From positions 186,001 through 250,000 of the forward strand of contig JARIHC010000004.1 in the NCBI GenBank assembly GCA_029288485.1: a DNA stretch of 64,000 nt, given 5' to 3'. Positions 34,237 to 41,407 of this stretch are shown piece by piece. The notes beneath the pieces were generated by a model. The model saw nothing but the letters and a program-made list of their open reading frames with translations. It was not told where the DNA came from and did not search any database. A program made the translations under genes and the position numbers. Numbering within the stretch: the stretch's first letter is position 1; each line of letters begins with the position of its first letter. The DNA is from Candidatus Saccharimonadota bacterium (GTDB taxonomy: Bacteria > Patescibacteriota > Saccharimonadia > Saccharimonadales > UBA4665).

Positions 34237-34242
34237 TATAAT
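34237..34242 (+). promoter_or_regulatory. Extended -10 box for the VKOR gene
   Basis: TGC precedes a perfect TATAAT. The ATG lies 8 nt downstream, where transcription should start, and there is no Shine-Dalgarno sequence, so the message is probably leaderless. Confidence 0.6.
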
Positions 34243-34250
34243 TAAATGTG

Positions 34251-34856
34251 ATGAACGTCAAAAACTGGAAACTGCAAAAAGTCTTACCTTGGATCTTGAT
34301 CATCGGCGGCATCGCTGCCACTTATTGCGCCTTCATTCTGACTTTAGATAAATTCAAAATTGCCGAAAACCCTAATTTCATACCATCGTGCAACATTAAT
34401 CCAATCATTGCTTGCGGCAACGTCATGCAAAGCTCTCAAGCCAAAGCGTTCGGCTTCCCAAATCCATTTTTAGGTTTGATTGGCTACAGCGTGGTGATAA
34501 CTATCGGCGTCACTATTTTAGCCGGCGGCAAATTTAAGCGTTGGTTTTGGCTAGCTGTAAATACCGGTCTTTTGCTGGCCACGATTTTCTTATCATGGCT
34601 ATTTGTACAAAGCTTATATCAGATTCACGCTTTGTGCCCGTACTGCCTTGGCGTAGACGCTGTTACTATTCCAATGCTGTGGTACGTAACGCTCTATAAT
34701 ATCGACCAGAAATACATTCGTTTGCCAAAAGGCAAGGCTCAAAAAGCTTACGGCTGGGTACGGCGGCATCATCTTGATATCCTCATTTTATTCTTCCTGA
34801 TTATAGTTGCCTGGATTCTCAAACACTTTTGGTACTATTACGGAAAACATCTTTAA
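34251..34856 (+). CDS. Vitamin K epoxide reductase (VKOR)-family protein
   Basis: The 201-residue protein has four or five membrane helices and both VKOR cysteine pairs: a loop pair in SCNINPIIACG (near residue 40) and the catalytic CPYC near 130. In bacteria VKOR re-oxidises a DsbA-type thioredoxin, taking the place of DsbB. The NPF...GY segment near 68 is also typical. No thioredoxin domain is fused and no DsbA gene is visible in the window. The protein probably supports disulfide formation in exported proteins, many of which here have paired cysteines. Confidence 0.85.
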   Translation: MNVKNWKLQKVLPWILIIGGIAATYCAFILTLDKFKIAENPNFIPSCNINPIIACGNVMQSSQAKAFGFPNPFLGLIGYSVVITIGVTILAGGKFKRWFWLAVNTGLLLATIFLSWLFVQSLYQIHALCPYCLGVDAVTIPMLWYVTLYNIDQKYIRLPKGKAQKAYGWVRRHHLDILILFFLIIVAWILKHFWYYYGKHL

Positions 34857-34875
34857 TATATAATTTTGTAAGATT

Positions 34876-36252
34876 ATGTCGAAAAAACAAAAAGACTACT
34901 TGCGCAGAACGGCTGAAGCGCCAGCGGAACTTTTGGACTATGGAGTTACCGCTACCGAAAAAGTTGTTACTAATTTACCCGGCAATCCAGTTGTCAAGAA
35001 AACCGGCGATTATTGGCACGCTCTCGGCCCAGGTTTAACTACGGGCGCGTCAGATGATGACCCTTCTGGCATTGCTACCTATTCGCAAGCTGGTGCCCAG
35101 TACGGCTATCAGCTCCTTTGGATGTCAGCGCTGACGTTCCCTCTGATGGCCGTAGTCCAGGAAATGTGCGCCCGTATCGGCCTGGTAACGGGGCGGGGGT
35201 TGGCTGGTACTATCCGGCTGCATTTCCCACGACGCATCCTGCTGCTGTGCATGATGCTTTTATTCATCGCCAACAGCTTTAACTTAGGCGCTGATCTTGG
35301 CGCTATGGCTCAAGCTGCTCAGCTGCTACGTCCGGATATCGGTTTCGGCCCGCTTGTTATTGGCTTTACTGTTCTATGTCTTGGACTGCAGATATTCACC
35401 CCGTATGACAGATACGCCAGATACCTAAAATGGCTGGCGCTAGTGCTACTGTCTTATGTTGCGTCGGCCTTGCTGGCCCACCTTAACTGGCCTGACGTAC
35501 TAAAACACGCTTTTGTGCCCACCCTAACTTTTAGCAAGGATCAGATTATCCTTATCTGCGCCATTTTTGGTACCACTATTTCGCCATTCCTGTTTTTCTG
35601 GCAAACGTCGCAAGAGGTAGAAGATAAGATAGCGGCTGGCAAAGTTACGGCGGCTCTCCGGCGCGGTACCAATAAGTCAGCCATAAAAAGTATGCGCGTA
35701 GACGTTTGGTCTGGAATGCTTTTATCCAACCTAGTGATGTTCTTTATTATCGCAGCTTGCGGCGGAACTTTATTTCCGCATGGAATTACAAACATCCAAA
35801 ACTCGGCCCAAGCGGCACAGGCGCTTAAGCCATTTGCCGGTGAAACTACTTTTTGGCTATTTGCTCTAGGTATCATTGGCACTGGCATGTTAGCTATTCC
35901 GGTTCTAGCAGGTTCAACGTCGTACGTCGTTGCCGAAAGCTTTAAGTGGCAGTCTGGCTTTAGCCGCGAGCTCAAGCAAGCTTACGCATTTTACGGCGTG
36001 TTAATTATAGCCATGCTAGTAGGATTGAGTATTAACTTTATCGGCCTGGACCCGATCAAAGCCTTGATCTACGCGGCTGTCGCTAACGGCATCGTGGCGC
36101 CCCTGGTGCTGGGCCTGATCGTCCTAATCAGCAGCAATAGCAAGATTATGGGGCACTGGGTCAACAAGCGCTATGTCAGCGCTATCGGCTGGGCCACAAC
36201 TGGCCTCATGACCATCTCTGGCATCGCTGCTATCTGGGCATTGTTCCAATAA
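34876..36252 (+). CDS. Nramp (SLC11)-related divalent metal transporter
   Basis: The 458-residue membrane protein has about eleven helices. Helix 1 carries GLTTGASDDDPSGIATYSQAG, with DPSG where Mn/Fe Nramp proteins have DPGN, and helix 6 has TTISPFLFFWQ, lacking the metal-binding methionine of the MPH motif. These changes match what is described for Nramp-related magnesium transporters, so Mg or an unusual ion is a fair inference. TATAAT lies 11 nt before the ATG. The TauE/SafE gene overlaps its stop by 1 nt. Confidence 0.75.
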   Translation: MSKKQKDYLRRTAEAPAELLDYGVTATEKVVTNLPGNPVVKKTGDYWHALGPGLTTGASDDDPSGIATYSQAGAQYGYQLLWMSALTFPLMAVVQEMCARIGLVTGRGLAGTIRLHFPRRILLLCMMLLFIANSFNLGADLGAMAQAAQLLRPDIGFGPLVIGFTVLCLGLQIFTPYDRYARYLKWLALVLLSYVASALLAHLNWPDVLKHAFVPTLTFSKDQIILICAIFGTTISPFLFFWQTSQEVEDKIAAGKVTAALRRGTNKSAIKSMRVDVWSGMLLSNLVMFFIIAACGGTLFPHGITNIQNSAQAAQALKPFAGETTFWLFALGIIGTGMLAIPVLAGSTSYVVAESFKWQSGFSRELKQAYAFYGVLIIAMLVGLSINFIGLDPIKALIYAAVANGIVAPLVLGLIVLISSNSKIMGHWVNKRYVSAIGWATTGLMTISGIAAIWALFQ

Positions 36253-37022
36253 TGCTGCACTTTCCCCAGCTAGCTCCAAGCTTTGAGTGGTGGCATCTTC
36301 CGTTGCTGTTTGTTGCCGGATTAATAGGCGAAAGTTTTGGCGCACTTGTTGGCGGCGGCAGCGTTATCACTATGCCCGCACTATTACTAACAGGCATACC
36401 GCTGCAGTCAGCTATCGCCGTAGATAACGCGGCTTCGCTCGGCACCGAAGCCGGCATAGTGTCTGAAACCTGGCCAAAAGTAGTTAAAAATAAACGCATT
36501 GTTTTACTAATGGCGCTGCCTCTAACACTTGGCGGAGCCCTAGGCACTTGGCTGCTGCTAACTGTTCCTGGAGATGTAATAAGGTATCTGATGGCGGCAA
36601 CAATCATCGTCCTATTGATAGAAGCTCACTTCGCAAAAAAACCGCGCGCCGGCCGCATAAGCATGTCAAGGTATGAAATAGTGATTGCGTTTTTATTCTT
36701 GATAGGCATATATTCCAACTTTATGGCCGCAGGGGAAGGAGCCTTCAGTCGAGTCGGCTTGATGTTAATCCTGGGGTGGTCGTTTATAAAAAGCCAGGGT
36801 ATAAAAGCGGCAGCCACCATGCCATCCCGAATTTATTTACTAATAGTCACCGCTGCGACAGGACTGATTATTTGGCCATACTTGCTAACAATGTGGTGCG
36901 CCACGTTTTTTGCCGGCAAGTATGCCACAGAGTTTGCCAAAAAGATTCCTGATCGGCACATGAGAAGCGCCCTAACTGTCATAAGTTTGGCATTTGTCGT
37001 GTATCTGCTGTTCTTCTATTAA
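36252..37022 (+). CDS. TauE/SafE-family permease
   Basis: The 256-residue protein has about eight membrane helices in the two-repeat arrangement of TauE/SafE (DUF81) proteins. A GALVGGGSVITMPALLLTG segment near residue 32 matches the family GxGGGxxxxP pattern, and GAFSRVG near 160 marks the second repeat. The family exports sulfite, sulfoacetate or other organic anions; the substrate here is unknown. The start codon overlaps the transporter stop by 1 nt, so it is co-translated. It ends 4 nt into the convergent GNAT gene. Confidence 0.75.
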   Translation: MLHFPQLAPSFEWWHLPLLFVAGLIGESFGALVGGGSVITMPALLLTGIPLQSAIAVDNAASLGTEAGIVSETWPKVVKNKRIVLLMALPLTLGGALGTWLLLTVPGDVIRYLMAATIIVLLIEAHFAKKPRAGRISMSRYEIVIAFLFLIGIYSNFMAAGEGAFSRVGLMLILGWSFIKSQGIKAAATMPSRIYLLIVTAATGLIIWPYLLTMWCATFFAGKYATEFAKKIPDRHMRSALTVISLAFVVYLLFFY

Positions 37023-37513
37023 GCGAGATCTAAAGACATTAAGGTGTCGCCACGATCTTTGTTGCGGCCCACAGTTAAAAAACCAATGGCTTGATAAATG
37101 TGGATAGCATGCTCTCTTTCGCCGGTTGCTACATGAAGCTTTTGAAATCCGTTGTCTTGCGCCCAGTCAACCGCCGTTTGCGCCAATCTGCTGCCAATTC
37201 GCTGTCTGCGGAAAGAGGGTAGGACCGCCATACGTTTTATCTGGCCTTCGGTTGCAGTAATCTTTTTAAGCCCAATGAACCCAGCTATTGTCTTAAGTGT
37301 TTTATCGCGGGCTATAAAAAAGTTGCCGCCCGGCTCGACATAATAATTCTGCATATCTCTAAGATCGGCCTGAGAAGAATAAATTCTGCCATGGAAGTCG
37401 CTTTCGCCGTCAATTCTTTGCTGAAACCTAACTGCTAAGTGGTGGGTAGCTATTAAGTCGGCTGTTTCTTGATCTCCATTGAACGCCCCTATAGCAATTT
37501 CACTCGCAACCAT
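37019..37513 (-). CDS. GNAT-family N-acetyltransferase
   Basis: The 164-residue protein has the GNAT acetyl-CoA-binding motif A, IKRMAVLPSFRRQRIGSRLAQTAV (residues about 92-115), and motif B ATGEREHAIHIYQAIGF near 130. It transfers an acetyl group to an amine of an unknown small molecule or protein. It lies immediately downstream of the MacB-type permease (2 nt apart), so it is in the same transcript. Its stop overlaps that of the convergent TauE gene by 4 nt. Confidence 0.8.
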   Translation of the reverse strand: MVASEIAIGAFNGDQETADLIATHHLAVRFQQRIDGESDFHGRIYSSQADLRDMQNYYVEPGGNFFIARDKTLKTIAGFIGLKKITATEGQIKRMAVLPSFRRQRIGSRLAQTAVDWAQDNGFQKLHVATGEREHAIHIYQAIGFLTVGRNKDRGDTLMSLDLA

Positions 37514-37515
37514 AT

Positions 37516-38760
37516 TTACTCCGAGCGCAGGGCTTCAATAGGATCGCGACGAGCAGCCTTGAGAGCCGGGATAGTGCCAAATATTACACCGACCACCAAA
37601 GACACGCCAAAGGCCAGCACTACAGTTTGCCAGCTAATGGCTGGGCGGATGTCCGTGAAAGCGCGCATCAAGCCATCGATCGCCAGAGCCAAAACTACGC
37701 CGATCGTACCACCGATTACACTCAACGTGGCCGCTTCTACCATGAACTGGCTCAGAATCTGGCGGTTGGTCGCACCAACAGCTTTACGGATGCCAATTTC
37801 ATGTGTGCGTTCCGACACCGACACCAGCATAACGTTCATGATGCCGACTCCACCCACCAGCAGGGAGATGGCCGCTACACCAGCTACTAATTTGGTCAAT
37901 AAACTCAAAATATCTTGGCTGGCAACAACGTTCTGATTACCACGCGACACAGACAAATTACTTTGGCCGCCGTGCGACCTGTCTAGAGCGCGCTGGATAG
38001 AATCGGCCACTTGATTGACCTGCTTCGGGTTGGATGGCTTAGCCAAAATTTCGTAGGTGGGCGCAGCATTATTAGCAAGATCTTGTGCAACTTCATTAGG
38101 GATAAAGATAGCATTATTAAAATCCGTTTCCTGGGTGAGCGGCGTGGTGGTGAAATTATTAAAGATACCGCGGACAATAAAGCGTTGACCGTGAAAATTA
38201 AAGCTCCGGCCCAGCGGTACGTCCTCGTTAAACAGCGCCTCGGCGGCGTGCGGCCCCAGAACAGCCGCGTTGGAACCCTCGTCATCAGACGTTAAAAAGC
38301 TGCCGTAAGCTACCGATTGATTGAGTAGGCTGTCGAGATCAGTACCGGTACCAATTACAAAACCCTGGTCGTAGTTACCTTGGTCGCCGGTAACTTTGCC
38401 GGTCACAATGGTCAATGGCGCGCTCGCAGCTACGCCTTTTACGCCAGCTACCGTAGTAATGTCGTGCGTCCGCAAAGTACCGCTAAGGCCACTGCTGTCG
38501 GATAGCAGACTAACGCTGCCGTTCCCGTGGTCGCCGCCGGGATGAAGCTGTGCAGGCCGAACTGTTATAAGGTCATTACCAAGATGGTGAATTTGCCCGG
38601 TAACTTGCCGGCTAACCCCTTGGCCAATACCAATTATGGTGATCACCGAAACAACGCCAATAATCACGCCAAACATTGTCCAAAAACTGCGCAGTTTAGC
38701 GCCACGTACGGCATCAATGCCAGCCTTGAAATGACCGCGCGTTAGAGACGATTTCCTCAC
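37516..38760 (-). CDS. MacB/FtsX-type ABC transporter permease
   Basis: The 414-residue protein has one N-terminal membrane helix (residues about 25-45), a large extracytoplasmic MacB-type domain (about 50-285) and three C-terminal helices. SVSERTHEIGIRKAVGATNRQIL near 320 is the hallmark of FtsX-domain permeases. It would work with the ATPase encoded directly upstream, with which it overlaps by 4 nt. MacB-like systems export peptides, lipids or antimicrobial compounds, or transmit conformational signals. The substrate here is not known and no membrane-fusion partner is visible. Confidence 0.85.
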   Translation of the reverse strand: MRKSSLTRGHFKAGIDAVRGAKLRSFWTMFGVIIGVVSVITIIGIGQGVSRQVTGQIHHLGNDLITVRPAQLHPGGDHGNGSVSLLSDSSGLSGTLRTHDITTVAGVKGVAASAPLTIVTGKVTGDQGNYDQGFVIGTGTDLDSLLNQSVAYGSFLTSDDEGSNAAVLGPHAAEALFNEDVPLGRSFNFHGQRFIVRGIFNNFTTTPLTQETDFNNAIFIPNEVAQDLANNAAPTYEILAKPSNPKQVNQVADSIQRALDRSHGGQSNLSVSRGNQNVVASQDILSLLTKLVAGVAAISLLVGGVGIMNVMLVSVSERTHEIGIRKAVGATNRQILSQFMVEAATLSVIGGTIGVVLALAIDGLMRAFTDIRPAISWQTVVLAFGVSLVVGVIFGTIPALKAARRDPIEALRSE

Positions 38761-39635
38761 GACTGTCTCCGTTTTTTAGCCGCTGTCCGCTTGATTGGTT
38801 TGGCCTTGGTCTTTTTGCGCTTAGGCCGAGGGGTAGTCAACTTGCTAGGTATAGCTTTCATGATAGCCGAGACGCCAGCCAAAACATCATCTTCATTTAC
38901 TGCGGCAGGCAGTGTATAGAGAACTTTGCGCGCCGTAGTAGCCACCCGGCCGAGAGCTGTTTTTTCGTCGTGAACAATCTGGCCATCGTGCATATACAAC
39001 ACCCGCGTAGCGTAACGGGTAAGTTCCGGGTTATGAGTTACAAAAATAACGGTGTTGCCGGATTTATGAATATCGGCCAAAAGCTCCATGACCAGTAAAG
39101 AACTGGCACTATCCAAGTTGCCAGTTGGCTCGTCGGCAATGATTAGCTTAGGGTTGTTGACCAGCGCCCGAGCAATAGCAGCACACTGCGCTTGACCGCC
39201 GCTCAGCTGGCCGGGCAAGAAATATTCGCGGTTTTGCACGCCCACGCGCTCCAACATTTCGCTAGCCAGTTTGATCCGCCGGCTAACCGACACGCCTTTG
39301 TAAACCAGAGGTAAAGCAACATTCTCCAGTGTCGTCAGGCGGGGGAGGAAGTTGAAAGATTGGAAAATAAAGCCAATGCTATCACGGCGAATTTTAGCGG
39401 CTTGATTTGGCCTAAGGCGTCCGACCGGCTTAGAATCAAACTTATAGCTGCCGTGCGTAGGTCGGTCTAATAAACCGATGATGTTCATAAGCGTGCTCTT
39501 GCCGCAGCCGCTAGGGCCCATCACTGCCACGCACTCGCCCTTTTCAATCTTTAAACTGACCTCGTCGAGCGCCAGCGTAGAGGCGTCGCCGAAGCCGTAC
39601 AGTTTACTGACGTCTTGGACTTCTATGAGCGGCAT
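38757..39635 (-). CDS. ABC transporter ATPase, MacB/LolD type
   Basis: The 292-residue protein carries Walker A (GPSGCGKST near residue 40), the signature LSGGQAQCAAIAR near 143, Walker B (LIIADEPT near 164) and the H-loop histidine (FVTHNPE near 200). It powers the permease encoded next. About 60 residues beyond the normal end form a lysine-rich tail (PKRKKTKAKPIKRTAAKKRR) that is unusual for this family and may contact nucleic acid or membrane lipids. There is no clear ribosome-binding site. Confidence 0.88.
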   Translation of the reverse strand: MPLIEVQDVSKLYGFGDASTLALDEVSLKIEKGECVAVMGPSGCGKSTLMNIIGLLDRPTHGSYKFDSKPVGRLRPNQAAKIRRDSIGFIFQSFNFLPRLTTLENVALPLVYKGVSVSRRIKLASEMLERVGVQNREYFLPGQLSGGQAQCAAIARALVNNPKLIIADEPTGNLDSASSLLVMELLADIHKSGNTVIFVTHNPELTRYATRVLYMHDGQIVHDEKTALGRVATTARKVLYTLPAAVNEDDVLAGVSAIMKAIPSKLTTPRPKRKKTKAKPIKRTAAKKRRQS

Positions 39636-39696
39636 CTTAATACTAGTTTAAACCCTGGTTTGCACTTTTCGCAAGGTGTTTTGTAGTAATTTTTTG

Positions 39697-39702
39697 TATA
39701 AT
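39697..39702 (+). promoter_or_regulatory. -10 box of the tRNA-Ser promoter
   Basis: A perfect TATAAT lies 18 nt before the tRNA, with a poor -35 region. It should start transcription near 39709. Confidence 0.55.
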
Positions 39703-39720
39703 GGGTTGGAATGGCATCTT

Positions 39721-39812
39721 GGAGAGGTGTCCGAGTGGTTGAAGGAGCACGCTTGGAAAGCGTGTATGCGCCTCACGGCGTATCGAGGGTTCGAATCCCT
39801 CTCTCTCCGCCA
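39721..39812 (+). tRNA. tRNA-Ser (GGA)
   Basis: The cloverleaf is complete: acceptor GGAGAGG pairs with TCTCTCC, the anticodon loop is TTGGAAA (anticodon GGA), a long variable arm is present, and the T-arm GAGGGTTCGAATCCCTC is perfect. The discriminator is G, as expected for serine, and CCA is encoded. Confidence 0.95.
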
Positions 39813-39817
39813 ATTAT

Positions 39818-40954
39818 TCAGACTTGAGAAATTAGCAAGCGAACGGTTTTGAAAATGTTGTGGGCGGCGCCAACTGTTAAATTATCGCCAGTAGCCCATA
39901 GCCGTAGGCCATATTGACCAAATAATTCACTTTGCCGCACGCGGCCCACATGCACATCAGTAGTGCCAACTGCGTTGACTGGCTGAGGCACATCCTCACC
40001 GGTATGAAGCTCTACGCCAGGAGTTTCCGCCAATATATCTTTGGCGTCGCCAGCCGATATCGGTCTATCGAATTGAGCGTGGATGTCCACCGAGTGGCCA
40101 TTAAACACGGGCACGCGAGCGCAAGTTACATCAATCGTCACGTCCTCGTCTAAGCCGAAGATCTTGCGAGTCTCGTTCTTATACTTTAACTCCTCGCTGG
40201 TGTCGTATCCTTCAAATGTGCCGGCTTTGGGCGCTACGTTGAAAGCCGTCAGTTCGGGAAAGACTTCTGATTGCGGATAAGAAGGGTAGGTGCGCCCGTC
40301 TAGCATTTCTTTTTGTCTTGTGAGCATCGCTTCAACATGCTGCCGGAATTCATTAATGCCAGGCCAGCCCTGGCCAGAAATTGACTGGTAAGTGCTAACT
40401 GACAGGCTGCGTAAACTTGCTACCTCATGCAGACCGTAGATCGCTAAGGAACCAATGGTAGTAGTGCAGTTAGATTTAGCTAAGATACCATTTTCGGCAT
40501 GATGAATAGCATCGGGGTTAATTTCGGGAATTATAAGCGGGACGCTAGGATCTTTACGCAGATCCGAAGATGCATCTACGAAATATCCGGCCTCGTCGGC
40601 TATCCGTTCGGCGTGGTCTTTAGCAAAGCCTGCCGGCGCGGTGTTGCAAACCGCGAAAAGGCCGCCGTAATCGGCTTCAGAAGCTAACTCAATCTGGACA
40701 GGATGACCGCCGACTTCAATAATATCGCCGGCGGAACGATAACTGGCAAAGACACGGGTGATTTCGGCAATCTCTGAATCTTCAAAATATTTTATTAGCT
40801 TAGAGCCAACTAGCCCGGGCCCGATTATGCCAATAGCCGGTGGAGCAGCTATAGCATGCGGCACTGAACCCGTTCCGACTGGAACAAGTATTTCGTCAGT
40901 TTCGACTTCGTCAACCGTTAACGTTGGCATTTCAAGCAGTTGTCCCATAATCAT
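39818..40954 (-). CDS. asd: Aspartate-semialdehyde dehydrogenase-like protein
   Basis: The 378-residue protein follows the Asd plan: GIIGPGLVGSKLIKYF (NADP-binding loop), a SSDLRKD segment, the nucleophile cysteine in AKSNCTTTIG near residue 163, and CARVPVFNGHSVDI near 280 with the active-site histidine. It would reduce aspartyl phosphate to the semialdehyde for lysine, diaminopimelate, threonine or methionine synthesis. About 40 residues precede the usual start, so the true start may be an ATG at 40948 (TAAAAT 9 nt before it) or an internal GTG. It is isolated from other amino acid genes. Confidence 0.8.
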   Translation of the reverse strand: MIMGQLLEMPTLTVDEVETDEILVPVGTGSVPHAIAAPPAIGIIGPGLVGSKLIKYFEDSEIAEITRVFASYRSAGDIIEVGGHPVQIELASEADYGGLFAVCNTAPAGFAKDHAERIADEAGYFVDASSDLRKDPSVPLIIPEINPDAIHHAENGILAKSNCTTTIGSLAIYGLHEVASLRSLSVSTYQSISGQGWPGINEFRQHVEAMLTRQKEMLDGRTYPSYPQSEVFPELTAFNVAPKAGTFEGYDTSEELKYKNETRKIFGLDEDVTIDVTCARVPVFNGHSVDIHAQFDRPISAGDAKDILAETPGVELHTGEDVPQPVNAVGTTDVHVGRVRQSELFGQYGLRLWATGDNLTVGAAHNIFKTVRLLISQV

Positions 40955-41010
40955 ATTATTTTAAAACATGTTGCCATATTTAGCTAGAACAGCAGCAAAC
41001 TCTGTTTTTC

Positions 41011-41035
41011 CACTTCGGTAGAGAAGTGTTACAAT
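41011..41035 (+). promoter_or_regulatory. Promoter and inverted repeat before the Clp-like operon
   Basis: CACTTC (41011-41016) and GAAGTG (41023-41028) form an inverted repeat with a 6-nt spacer, directly before a TACAAT -10 box (41030-41035). The start codon follows 10 nt later. The repeat may be an operator; it does not match the CIRCE element. Confidence 0.45.
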
Positions 41036-41045
41036 AGTCTTTATT

Positions 41046-41405
41046 ATGCTTGTGGCTAGTTTCTTTATCTGGTGGTACGGTCGTGGCTGGAAACAGGTGG
41101 CGCTGAGTATTAAACCGCGACTAAGTTCCGTAGCCTATACTTTTTCGGTTACTCAGCTGCTTAGGACTCTGTTCGCTCCCTGGCGCCGAATCATTACTTA
41201 TCCCGGCTCTAGTTTAGGGGAGCGACTAAAAGCTTGGGGTGATAATATCGTCAGTCGCACCATCGGTTTTTTGGTGCGTTTGATAGTGCTCGGCGCCGCT
41301 TTAGTGGCGATAACTACAGTAAGCCTATTGAGCGTGATTGAGCTAATCCTGTGGCCACTACTGCCGCCAGCTATACCGTTATTAATTATTTTGGGGATAG
41401 TCTGA
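41046..41405 (+). CDS. Small membrane protein partnered with the Clp-like ATPase
   Basis: The 119-residue protein has a hydrophobic N-terminus, a central amphipathic part with basic residues (LFAPWRRIITYPGSSLGERLKAW, residues about 42-64) and one or two C-terminal membrane helices (about 72-119). The family is not recognised. It ends 2 nt before the ATG of the large membrane-anchored AAA+ protein. Co-transcription suggests it forms a complex with or recruits that ATPase. Confidence 0.6.
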   Translation: MLVASFFIWWYGRGWKQVALSIKPRLSSVAYTFSVTQLLRTLFAPWRRIITYPGSSLGERLKAWGDNIVSRTIGFLVRLIVLGAALVAITTVSLLSVIELILWPLLPPAIPLLIILGIV

Positions 41406-41407
41406 TC

